A DNA stretch of 64,000 nt from the NCBI GenBank assembly GCA_002162755.1, contig MAAS01000021.1:1-64000 (forward strand), written 5' to 3'. Within the stretch, counting starts at the first letter, position 1. Every line of letters begins with the position of its first letter. Of the stretch, positions 56,316 through 64,000 are shown one piece after another. The DNA is from Gammaproteobacteria bacterium 50_400_T64. GTDB taxonomy: Bacteria > Pseudomonadota > Gammaproteobacteria > Pseudomonadales > Porticoccaceae. The notes under the pieces are model-generated. The model saw only the letters and a list, made by a program, of their open reading frames with translations. It ran no database searches and had not been told where the DNA came from. Made by a program: the position numbers and the translations under genes.

Positions 56316-57233
56316 CTAAACAGCTGTAATAGCAGGCTTGGAATAGGAGATGGGTGCGTCTTGTTCATTGTCTTCAAAAGTTACCACTTCCCAGGCATCC
56401 TTTTGTGCGAGCAGTTCACGCAACAGCATATTGTTCAATGCATGACCTGATTTGAAAGCATTAAACTCACCAATCAAGCTATTGCCCAATAAATACAGAT
56501 CGCCAATAGCATCGAGCACCTTATGTTTAACAAACTCGTCCTCATAGCGCAGACCATCTTCATTCAGTACCTGTTCTTCGTCCACGGCAATTGCGTTATC
56601 CATACTGGCACCGCGGGCCAGACCCTGTGAACGCAGATATTCAAACTCATGCATAAAGCCGAAGGTGCGAGCGCGGCTCACTTCTTTCACAAAAGAGGTG
56701 CTGGAAAAATCGATTGTCACCTCTTTATTTCGATCTTTAAACGCAGGGTGATCGAAATGAATGGTAAAGGTGACCTTGAAACCATCGAAAGGCTCAAAAG
56801 AGGCTGTTTTATCGTCTTGACTCACTTCCACCCGCTTTTTAATACGAATGAATTTCTTTGGCGCATCTTGCTCGATAATGCCTGCCGATTGAATCAGAAA
56901 GACAAAAGGCCCGGCGCTGCCATCCATAATGGGTACTTCAGGCGCGGTGACATCGATAATTGCATTGTCGATGCCCAAACCCGCCATCGCTGACAAAAGG
57001 TGCTCGACTGTGGATACTCGAACATCACCATTGACCAAAGATGTGGAGAGGGTCGTATCCCCAACATTCATTGCTTTGGCTTCAATTTCAACGACAGGGT
57101 CAAGATCAGTGCGGCGAAACACAATGCCGGTATCAACTGCTGCCGGCTTCAAAGTCAGATAAACCTTTTCACCCGTATGCAAGCCAACGCCTGTCGCACG
57201 GATGGTATTGTTTAACGTACGCTGTCGTATCAC
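56316..57233 (-). CDS. lpxC: UDP-3-O-acyl-N-acetylglucosamine deacetylase
   Basis: Committed step of lipid A synthesis, a zinc enzyme. Ligands His78 (VEHLLSAM), His237 and Asp241 ([10 protein letters not shown]), and the catalytic His264 (SGHALNN) are present. 305 residues, beginning with GTG at 57233 (GGGG box upstream). It stands 134 bases downstream of ftsZ, the conserved end of the division cluster. Confidence 0.98.
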   Translation of the reverse strand: MIRQRTLNNTIRATGVGLHTGEKVYLTLKPAAVDTGIVFRRTDLDPVVEIEAKAMNVGDTTLSTSLVNGDVRVSTVEHLLSAMAGLGIDNAIIDVTAPEVPIMDGSAGPFVFLIQSAGIIEQDAPKKFIRIKKRVEVSQDDKTASFEPFDGFKVTFTIHFDHPAFKDRNKEVTIDFSSTSFVKEVSRARTFGFMHEFEYLRSQGLARGASMDNAIAVDEEQVLNEDGLRYEDEFVKHKVLDAIGDLYLLGNSLIGEFNAFKSGHALNNMLLRELLAQKDAWEVVTFEDNEQDAPISYSKPAITAV

Positions 57234-57367
57234 TGCTTAATTCCCCTATTCGTAGGCGCGGAATAGTAGCAAAATAGCAGGCATTGCTCTACCCATATTG
57301 TCGATACCGAGCCCTACAGAGGGGTATGTAAGACTCGGCACAACAGACTGTCTATCAGACCAAAGAC

Positions 57368-58579
57368 TTAGTCAGCCTGACGACGCAAAAAGGCGGGAAT
57401 ATCCAGATAATCCATATCCGCTTCCTGCTGCGTTGCCACCTTGGCCATCGACTCAACCTGAGGTTCAGCTGCTACCGCACTGGCTGCAACACCCCCGCGC
57501 ATGCCGCCACGGCCACCAGTACGTGTAATTGTTGGCCGGTCTAGCTGACCGTAGTCAATCTCACCATTTGTTTTCAAGGTGTTATCTATAACCTTCTCAG
57601 GCATTGGCCGACTAATTTCTTCAGTTCGACCCAAACCGGTAGCCACCACAGTGACACGCAGTTCGTCGCCCATGTCATCGTCGATAACAGTACCCACGAC
57701 CACGGTTGCCTGATCAGAAGCAAACTCTTCAACTGTATCACCAACATCAGAGAACTCACCCAGCGACAAATTAGGGCCGGCGGTAATGTTAACCAGAATA
57801 CCCCGCGCACCACGCAAATCGATATCTTCCAGCAGCGGGCTGTGTACAGCAGCTTCCGCCGCTTCTCGTGCACGACTTTCACCACTGGCAATGCCGGACC
57901 CCATCATCGCCATGCCCATTTCAGACATTACTGTGCGTACGTCAGCGAAATCGACGTTGATCATTCCGGGGCGGATTATAAGATCGGCAATACCTTGGAC
58001 AGCACCCAACAAGACATCATTGGCTGCTTTAAAAGCATCCAGTAGCGTGGTCTCTTTACCCAGTACCGACAGCAGTTTTTCATTGGGTACGGTGATCAGG
58101 GAGTCAACCTTGTCTTTCAACAGTTTGACGCCTTCATTGGCAATCGCCATGCGCTTGCGACCCTCAAAAGGGAAAGGGCGAGTGACGACAGCAACCGTCA
58201 GAATGCCCAGCTCTTTGGCGATATCAGCAACCACTGGCGCGGCACCCGTACCGGTGCCACCACCCATACCGGCAGTGATAAAGACCATATCAGCACCCTC
58301 GAGCACCTCTGCGATACGCTCCCGGTCTTCTATCGCCGCCTGACGACCAATTTCCGGATTGGCACCCGCACCCAGACCCTTGGTGATACCGTTGCCCAAC
58401 TGCAGCAAGGTAGTATCGGGCAAGCCTTTTAGCGCCTGTGAATCCGTATTGGCACAGATAAACTCGACGCCTTCAACCTGGCTATCGATCATATGCCGCA
58501 CTGCATTACCACCGCCGCCGCCGACGCCAATGACTTTTATTTCTGCCGTTTCCGGCATGCTGTCCACAATTTCAAACAT
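57368..58579 (-). CDS. ftsZ: Cell division protein FtsZ
   Basis: Tubulin-like GTPase that forms the division ring. The nucleotide loop [10 protein letters not shown] and tubulin signature [12 protein letters not shown] are intact, and the conserved C-terminal peptide [14 protein letters not shown], which binds FtsA and ZipA, closes the protein after a variable linker. I take the ATG at 58579 (403 residues), with GAGGGG upstream, rather than the TTG at 58594. Confidence 0.98.
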   Translation of the reverse strand: MFEIVDSMPETAEIKVIGVGGGGGNAVRHMIDSQVEGVEFICANTDSQALKGLPDTTLLQLGNGITKGLGAGANPEIGRQAAIEDRERIAEVLEGADMVFITAGMGGGTGTGAAPVVADIAKELGILTVAVVTRPFPFEGRKRMAIANEGVKLLKDKVDSLITVPNEKLLSVLGKETTLLDAFKAANDVLLGAVQGIADLIIRPGMINVDFADVRTVMSEMGMAMMGSGIASGESRAREAAEAAVHSPLLEDIDLRGARGILVNITAGPNLSLGEFSDVGDTVEEFASDQATVVVGTVIDDDMGDELRVTVVATGLGRTEEISRPMPEKVIDNTLKTNGEIDYGQLDRPTITRTGGRGGMRGGVAASAVAAEPQVESMAKVATQQEADMDYLDIPAFLRRQAD

Positions 58580-58635
58580 GATTTTACCCCTCAATTAACG
58601 TTGCTATTTGACGATCTGTCTACTCATTAAAAAAA

Positions 58636-59868
58636 TCAAAAATGCTCTATAAACCAGGCTTTAATGCGTGACATCAAACCCTCGCTCTTTTCACCTTCCT
58701 GCGCCCTGCCACCTTCACGCTGCTGCTCTAGCCCGTAGAGCAGCAAGCCCACACCCGTCGAATAAATAGGGTTGTTGACGATGTCGCTCAAGCCCTGAAT
58801 ATTTTGCGGGCAACCGAGTCTCACCGGCATATGGAAAATTTCTTCTGCCAATTCAACGGCACCCTCCATTTTTGCCGTTCCACCGGTCAGTACGATGCCC
58901 GCCGCAATCAGCTCTTCAAAACCACTGCGCCGTAATTCAGCCTGTACCAGCGTAAATAATTCGTCATAACGAGGCTCTACCACTTCGGCCAAAGCCTGAC
59001 GGGAAAGATCCCTTGGTGGACGGTCACCCACACTCGGCACCTTGATGGTTTCCTCGGGTCGCGCCAGCTTTGCCAGTGCGCAGGCGTATTTGATTTTCAA
59101 TTCTTCCGCATTCGCGGTAGGCGTACGCAGCGCCATGGCGATATCGTTAGTGACCTGATCACCAGCAATGGGGATCACACCGGTGTGGCGAATCGCGCCA
59201 TCAGTAAAGATCGCGATATCGGTGGTACCACCGCCCAGATCCACCATGCACACACCAAGCTGCTTTTCATCTTCGGTGAGCACGGCATAGCTTGAAGCCA
59301 GTTGCTCGAGGATGACGTCATCCACTTCCAGCCCACAACGGCGTATGCACTTTTTAATGTTTTGCGCGGCATTGGCAGCACCTGTTACCAGGTGTACTTT
59401 TGCCTCCAATCGCACACCCGACATCCCCAGAGGTTCACGTACACCCTCCTGGTTATCGATGATGTATTCCTGCGGCAGCACGTGCAGAATTTCCTGGTCG
59501 GCCGGAATCGCCACCGCTCGCGCCGCATCAATCACTCGCTCGACATCGAGGCGATGCACCTCACGGTCACGAATAGCGACGATGCCGTGGGAGTTGAGGC
59601 TGCGAATATGATTGCCGGCAATGCCCGCGTAGACCGAGTGAATTTGGCAGCCCGCCATCAACTCGACCTCCTGTACCGCCCGCTCAATGGCCGCCACGGT
59701 GGATTCAATATTCACCACCACGCCTTTCTTCAAACCGGAAGAGGGATGCATGCCGGTGCCGACGATTTCCAGCTGTCCATCGGGGCCAGCCACGCCGACA
59801 ATGGCCACCACTTTCGAGGTGCCGATATCGAGTCCGACGATCATTTGCTCATTGCTACTATTTGCCAT
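58636..59868 (-). CDS. ftsA: Cell division protein FtsA
   Basis: Actin-like protein that tethers FtsZ to the membrane. IVGLDIGTSKVVAIV (phosphate 1), VDLGGGTTDIAIF (phosphate 2) and VLTGGTAKMEG (adenosine) are the actin-fold motifs. The C-terminal amphipathic helix SRIKAWFIEHF is the membrane anchor. 410 residues. Between ftsQ and ftsZ. Confidence 0.98.
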   Translation of the reverse strand: MANSSNEQMIVGLDIGTSKVVAIVGVAGPDGQLEIVGTGMHPSSGLKKGVVVNIESTVAAIERAVQEVELMAGCQIHSVYAGIAGNHIRSLNSHGIVAIRDREVHRLDVERVIDAARAVAIPADQEILHVLPQEYIIDNQEGVREPLGMSGVRLEAKVHLVTGAANAAQNIKKCIRRCGLEVDDVILEQLASSYAVLTEDEKQLGVCMVDLGGGTTDIAIFTDGAIRHTGVIPIAGDQVTNDIAMALRTPTANAEELKIKYACALAKLARPEETIKVPSVGDRPPRDLSRQALAEVVEPRYDELFTLVQAELRRSGFEELIAAGIVLTGGTAKMEGAVELAEEIFHMPVRLGCPQNIQGLSDIVNNPIYSTGVGLLLYGLEQQREGGRAQEGEKSEGLMSRIKAWFIEHF

Positions 59869-59906
59869 GAATTAAGCTCTTTTTCTCTTATCTTTAGGCT
59901 GAAACA

Positions 59907-60710
59907 TCAGCTCGAAACATCACTTTGTCGCCACGACACCGCCACACCGTTGTCGTAGCGCGCATCAATGGCATTAATTTCCTGTTGTCGGCTGGCTAGC
60001 TCGCCTTGCCAAATCGCTAAAAAGCGCCGGACTTTAGCGATCACATCACCACGACCCAGTACTACTGCGTGGCCAGAAGCCAGTTTCAAACTGCGAGCAC
60101 CGTGTGCATCAACATTAAAAGCGACTACTTTTAAACCCTGGCCGAACATTAATTCACTCACATCGCGGAACTCACTCATTACCGTTCGCGAGCTACCCTC
60201 CGGCCCGACCAAGTGCGGCAAACTATTCAACGAACTGTTGTCAGTCGCTTTCAAGGCCAGGCCGCTACGGTTCAAAAAACCACTATCTCGCCAGCGGGCA
60301 ATAGGGACTTCTTCAACCACGCTAAGCTGCAAACGATTCGGCCACTGGCGACGCACACTGGCTGAAGCTATCCACGGGTGAGACTCAAGGCGCTCACGCA
60401 CAACATCCAAGTCAAAACTGATAAAACCACCGCTGCTGATATCACCGACCAGCGCCGCGATATCTTTTTGTGGCACGCGCTGAAACGGGCTGGCAACAGA
60501 AATTTTCACCAGCGGCCTGTCGATATAGCGGTACATCGACACGGAGCCGATCATCAACGCAAGCAACACGGCAGCCAACAGGGAATAACGCGCCAAACCT
60601 TTAAGCCACTCAAACGCCCGCAGCAACATGTCGCTACGGCTGGCTTCACGATGCATTTGATTGCGTCGTGCGCCCCGTTGATTCACTCTTGCGCGCCTCT
60701 TCTCTGTCAT
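59907..60710 (-). CDS. ftsQ: Cell division protein FtsQ
   Basis: Bitopic divisome protein. A basic cytoplasmic N-terminus (about residues 1-40) is followed by one membrane segment (YSLLAAVLLALMIGSVSMY), the POTRA domain (VASPFQRVPQKDIAALV to about 125) and the beta domain ending in VSWRQSDVSS. The ATG at 60710, one base after the ddl stop, gives 267 residues; an in-frame TTG at 60719 overlaps ddl. Confidence 0.95.
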   Translation of the reverse strand: MTEKRRARVNQRGARRNQMHREASRSDMLLRAFEWLKGLARYSLLAAVLLALMIGSVSMYRYIDRPLVKISVASPFQRVPQKDIAALVGDISSGGFISFDLDVVRERLESHPWIASASVRRQWPNRLQLSVVEEVPIARWRDSGFLNRSGLALKATDNSSLNSLPHLVGPEGSSRTVMSEFRDVSELMFGQGLKVVAFNVDAHGARSLKLASGHAVVLGRGDVIAKVRRFLAIWQGELASRQQEINAIDARYDNGVAVSWRQSDVSS

Positions 60711-60711
60711 T

Positions 60712-61728
60712 TTAAGCAAGCACCTCCGTCGCCTTACGCACAGGGCTGCTCTCCTTCCCCGATGAAGAGGCCGGTAAAGAGGCCTGCAAGGAGGTCTGTA
60801 AAATCTCGATCAACAAATCTGCAAAACTCAGGCCCGCCGCTGCCGCTGCCATTGGCACCAGGCTGTGATCCGTCATGCCAGGTACGGTATTAACCTCAAG
60901 TAGACGCGACTCACCCGCTTCCGTCATCATCACATCAACTCGGCCCCAGCCTTTGCAACCAAGACTGTCAAAAGCCGCCATAGCGAGCGCCTGCATGCTC
61001 TTTTCATCACTCGCGGACAAACCGCAGGGACAGATATAACGTGTGTCATCGGCCAAATATTTGGCTTCGTAATCGTAAAAGGGGCGATCCGTTTCCAGCT
61101 TAATCACCGGCAATGGACGGCCATTCAATATCGCTACCGTGTACTCGGCACCACTGAGCCAACGCTCGGCAATCACCACGCTGTCAAAAGCGTCAGCGGC
61201 AGCCCAGGCCGCCTGTAATTCATTGGCACTGCTGGCCTTCGCCATGCCCAGGCTTGAACCTTCACTGGCGGGTTTCACCATCACTTCGCCGCCCAGCTCA
61301 GCAAGCAGGGCGGCCCAGTCACTCTCTTTATGCAACAGCGCAAAATCTGCGGTGGCCAGATTGATGCCCTGCCATAACTGTTTACAACGCAACTTATCCA
61401 TTGCCAGCGCCGAGGCCAGTACGCCGCTGCCGGTGTAGGGTAAACCCAGACATTCCAGCGCACCCTGCACCGTACCGTCTTCACCGCCAGCACCGTGGAG
61501 AACAATAAATACGTGATCGGCCTGCAGGGCTTCGAGCTCAGCTATCCAACTCGAGCCCTGATTCAGTCCCTGATCTAAGCCAAGGGCATCCAAACCTTTA
61601 TTCTGTAGTGCCGAAAGCACAGCCTTGCCACCCTTCAGCGACACTTCGCGCTCGCCAGACTGCCCACCGTAAAGCACGACGATGCGACCGAAGCCTGTGC
61701 TATTACTTCTGCAATCAATAGCCGCCAT
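60712..61728 (-). CDS. ddl: D-alanine--D-alanine ligase
   Basis: Joins two D-Ala for the peptidoglycan stem peptide; ATP-grasp fold. VLYGGQSGEREVSLKGG, HGAGGEDGTVQGALE (the usual glycine-rich HGxxGEDG), VKPASEGSSLGMAK and LLEVNTVPGMTDHSLVPMAA are diagnostic. 338 residues, with a C-terminal tail of about 25 residues beyond the usual end. Between murC and ftsQ (ddlB position). Confidence 0.96.
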   Translation of the reverse strand: MAAIDCRSNSTGFGRIVVLYGGQSGEREVSLKGGKAVLSALQNKGLDALGLDQGLNQGSSWIAELEALQADHVFIVLHGAGGEDGTVQGALECLGLPYTGSGVLASALAMDKLRCKQLWQGINLATADFALLHKESDWAALLAELGGEVMVKPASEGSSLGMAKASSANELQAAWAAADAFDSVVIAERWLSGAEYTVAILNGRPLPVIKLETDRPFYDYEAKYLADDTRYICPCGLSASDEKSMQALAMAAFDSLGCKGWGRVDVMMTEAGESRLLEVNTVPGMTDHSLVPMAAAAAGLSFADLLIEILQTSLQASLPASSSGKESSPVRKATEVLA

Positions 61729-61730
61729 GT

Positions 61731-63152
61731 TTATTGCAAACCTCCATCGGCGAGTAACTTGACCAACTTGCTAACGCTGCCTGCACCCTGAGTCATCACT
61801 ATGTCACCGGGCTTAACCAGTGATTTAAGGATGCCGGGGGCGGCTTCTATCGACTCGGCATATACCGGGTCAAGCTTGCCCCGCTGACGTATCGCACGAC
61901 ACAGGTGACGACTCGTGGCACCGGGAATTTCTTCCTCCCCGGCGGTATAAACCGGCACGATGATTAAAACATCGACCTCGGACAGCACTTCGACAAAATC
62001 ATCGTAGAGGTCACGAGTACGGGTATAACGATGAGGTTGAAAAATCAGTACCAGACGGCGTTGCGGCCAGCCTTCTCGCACGGCTTTTACCGTTGCTTTT
62101 ACTTCGCTGGGGTGATGACCGTAATCATCGACCAGCATCGCGCTACCGGCACCACCGGCAACGGGATAATCGCCATAGACTTCAAAACGCCGACCGACAC
62201 CCTGAAAGCCCGCCAACCCTGCGCGAATCGCAGCATCATCCAGACCCTCATCCGTGGCCACGGCGATAGCGGCGGTGGCATTCAACATATTGTGACGACC
62301 GGGAATACTTAATTTGATATCAAGACTGCGTAAACCCTCGGGTCGATCCACTTTAAAATAGGCGCTGCGCTCTTCAACCCGCGCTTCGCTAATACGGTAA
62401 TCCGCATCCTCGCTAAAGCCATAGGTCAACACCGGCCGCGACACCAGCGGCATAATTTCTCTCACCACGGGGTCATCAATACACAACACGGCCAGGCCGT
62501 AGAAAGGCAAGTTATGGAGAAAATCGATAAAGGTTTGCTTCAACTTCGAGAAGTCGAAGTCATAAGTTTCCATGTGATCAGCTTCGATATTGGTCACCAC
62601 CGCCACCATCGGCTGCAGGTGCAAAAACGAGGCATCACTCTCATCGGCCTCGGCCACCAGATAGCGACTCTCACCCAGCTGGGCGTTAGTACCAACACTG
62701 GTCACCTTACCGCCAATCACAAAGGTCGGTGCTTGCCCGGCTTCAGCCAATACATTGGCCAGCAAACTGGTCGTGGTTGTTTTGCCATGGGTACCCGCGA
62801 CGGCAATGCTATGGCGGTAACGCATTAATTCGGCGAGCATTTCCGCGCGGCGCACAACGGGAATGCGCGACTCACGGGCAGCGATAATTTCCGGGTTTCC
62901 TTCATTCACAGCGGAGGATTGCACCACCACATCAACACCCTGAATCTGCTCACCTTTGTGGCCGATATCAATATGGGCACCCATGCCACGCAGGCGTTGA
63001 ATATTGGCATTCGCGGCCAAATCAGAGCCAGAAATCTCATAGCCCTGATTAATCAGCACCTCAGCAATACCGCACATGCCGCTACCACCAATGCCGATAA
63101 AGTGAATGCGACGGATGCGACGCATTTCCGGGACTTCGTAAACACCACTCAT
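61731..63152 (-). CDS. murC: UDP-N-acetylmuramate--L-alanine ligase
   Basis: Adds L-Ala to UDP-MurNAc. The N-terminal Rossmann domain has [17 protein letters not shown], the ATP site is [15 protein letters not shown], the central part has [11 protein letters not shown] and [10 protein letters not shown], and [14 protein letters not shown] starts the C-terminal domain. 473 residues. It overlaps the murG stop by four bases (ATGA) and is followed by ddl after two bases. Confidence 0.98.
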   Translation of the reverse strand: MSGVYEVPEMRRIRRIHFIGIGGSGMCGIAEVLINQGYEISGSDLAANANIQRLRGMGAHIDIGHKGEQIQGVDVVVQSSAVNEGNPEIIAARESRIPVVRRAEMLAELMRYRHSIAVAGTHGKTTTTSLLANVLAEAGQAPTFVIGGKVTSVGTNAQLGESRYLVAEADESDASFLHLQPMVAVVTNIEADHMETYDFDFSKLKQTFIDFLHNLPFYGLAVLCIDDPVVREIMPLVSRPVLTYGFSEDADYRISEARVEERSAYFKVDRPEGLRSLDIKLSIPGRHNMLNATAAIAVATDEGLDDAAIRAGLAGFQGVGRRFEVYGDYPVAGGAGSAMLVDDYGHHPSEVKATVKAVREGWPQRRLVLIFQPHRYTRTRDLYDDFVEVLSEVDVLIIVPVYTAGEEEIPGATSRHLCRAIRQRGKLDPVYAESIEAAPGILKSLVKPGDIVMTQGAGSVSKLVKLLADGGLQ

Positions 63153-64000
63153 GCCATTACCTCTTCACACACATCGGCCACCGTTTTAACGGCATCGGGC
63201 AGGGCCAAAGCCCGGGCCGCGACCGCCATTGACACCAGGCGCTGCGTATCTGCAAATAGCCCTTCCAGCAAGGTCGCCAGTGTCGATGCCTTAAGCTCTT
63301 TTTGTTGAATCATTAGCGCAGCACCGTTGTCGGCCAACCAGCGGCCATTGGCTGTTTGATGATCGTCGATGGCATGGGGGTAAGGGATCAAGACTGAACC
63401 CAGACCTGCCGCCGTTAATTCACACACCGTCAATGCGCCGGCACGGCAAACGACAAAATCCGCCGCACCGTAGGCCGCCGCCATATCATCGACAAAGGCG
63501 ACGACTTCTGCCGTAACACCCGCATCGCTATACACCTGACGTGTTGTTTCAAGATGCTTCTCACCGGTTTGATGAACCACTGTCGGACGTTGATTTTCAT
63601 CCAGTAAAGCAAGGGCCTCAGGCAGCACCTGATTAATAGCCAGAGCGCCCAGGCTGCCACCCAGTACCAGCAAACGGGGGCGTTGCCCTTCAGTAAAAGA
63701 CAGACGTGTTTGTGGTGCTTCAAGGGCGCTGATTTCCCCGCGCACCGGATTGCCACAGTGCTCACCCTTCGCCAACGCATTGGGGAAGGCTTCCAGCACA
63801 CGGGTGGCGAGCTTTTCCAAAATTGTGTTGGTGGTACCGGCGACCGCATTCTGCTCGTGAATCACCAGGGGTTTACCCAATAAACGCGCCGCTAAACCAC
63901 CGGGGCCGGAGGCAAAACCACCAAAGCCCAGCACGCACTGGGGCCCAACACTGCGCACCACACCAAAGGCCTGCCACAGTGCTTTCAGTAAACCGAAAGG
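63149..64000 (-). CDS. murG: Undecaprenyl-PP-MurNAc-pentapeptide N-acetylglucosaminyltransferase MurG (partial)
   Basis: Makes lipid II from lipid I. The 5' end lies beyond the right edge; 283 codons plus stop are present and the frame is open to 64000 ([13 protein letters not shown] before the first in-window start-like GTG). [48 protein letters not shown] and [31 protein letters not shown] are the expected motifs of both Rossmann domains. Confidence 0.97.
   Translation of the reverse strand, partial: PFGLLKALWQAFGVVRSVGPQCVLGFGGFASGPGGLAARLLGKPLVIHEQNAVAGTTNTILEKLATRVLEAFPNALAKGEHCGNPVRGEISALEAPQTRLSFTEGQRPRLLVLGGSLGALAINQVLPEALALLDENQRPTVVHQTGEKHLETTRQVYSDAGVTAEVVAFVDDMAAAYGAADFVVCRAGALTVCELTAAGLGSVLIPYPHAIDDHQTANGRWLADNGAALMIQQKELKASTLATLLEGLFADTQRLVSMAVAARALALPDAVKTVADVCEEVMA

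Noticed and set aside
59302-59958. 218-residue plus-strand open frame opposite ftsA
   Set aside because: Antisense shadow over conserved ftsA codons; low-complexity His-rich translation with no family.

Overview
The window is a stretch of chromosome from a gammaproteobacterium, probably a marine or aquatic relative of Pseudomonas, Cellvibrio or Spongiibacter. Three things support this. First, the gene orders are typical: grpE-dnaK-dnaJ-dapB-carAB with recN divergent; alaS-lysC-csrA-tRNA-Ser; murJ-ribF-ileS-lspA-fkpB-ispH next to pilSR; pilA/pilBCD-coaE-yacG; mutT-argJ-secA-M23-lpxC-ftsZ-ftsA-ftsQ-ddl-murC-murG. Second, the cell envelope is Gram-negative (lpxC, bamD, mlaA). Third, there is a PilS/PilR-regulated type IV pilus. 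Genus-level placement is inference.

Layout. 1-9303: carbamoyl-phosphate synthase (carA, start of carB), a disturbed interval with a foreign-looking gene, dapB, the DnaK chaperone operon and divergent recN. 9490-16554: tRNA-Ser(GCU), csrA, lysC, alaS, hinT, a Trm112-like gene, an M23 peptidase and recX. 16554-24432: small envelope and metabolic genes (DUF4126, mlaA with a coupled hydrolase, an MBL-fold enzyme, tusA, an ABM protein, pgeF, rluD, bamD). 24511-36764: nadE, pilS-pilR, then ispH, fkpB, lspA, ileS, ribF and murJ. 36979-43100: hslVU, uup, a MaoC dehydratase and an acyl-CoA dehydrogenase. 43100-45000: a small accessory patch with a toxin-antitoxin pair and a REP-associated transposase that has a recent 302-bp tandem duplication. 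45002-50624: pilin and pilus assembly genes, coaE, yacG. 50674-64000: mutT, argJ, secA, an M23 peptidase, lpxC and the division/wall (dcw) genes, running off the end in murG.

Functional themes. Much of the window serves envelope growth: precursor synthesis (murC, ddl, murG), lipid II flipping (murJ), division (ftsQAZ), lipid A (lpxC), lipoprotein maturation (lspA), secretion (secA), outer-membrane assembly (bamD, mlaA). Two heat-shock units carry good sigma-32-type promoters (grpE and hslVU). The pilin gene has a sigma-54-type promoter with an upstream dyad placed where PilR would bind, and pilSR lies in the same window.

No large undescribed system is visible; almost everything is housekeeping. 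The points most worth a second look are an attenuator-like leader in front of carA; a duplicated dapB 3' end that brackets an AT-rich gene between dapB and carA; the REP-like repeat family around the transposase, which also occurs in the carA-dapB gap; and a 12-bp in-frame minisatellite in recX.
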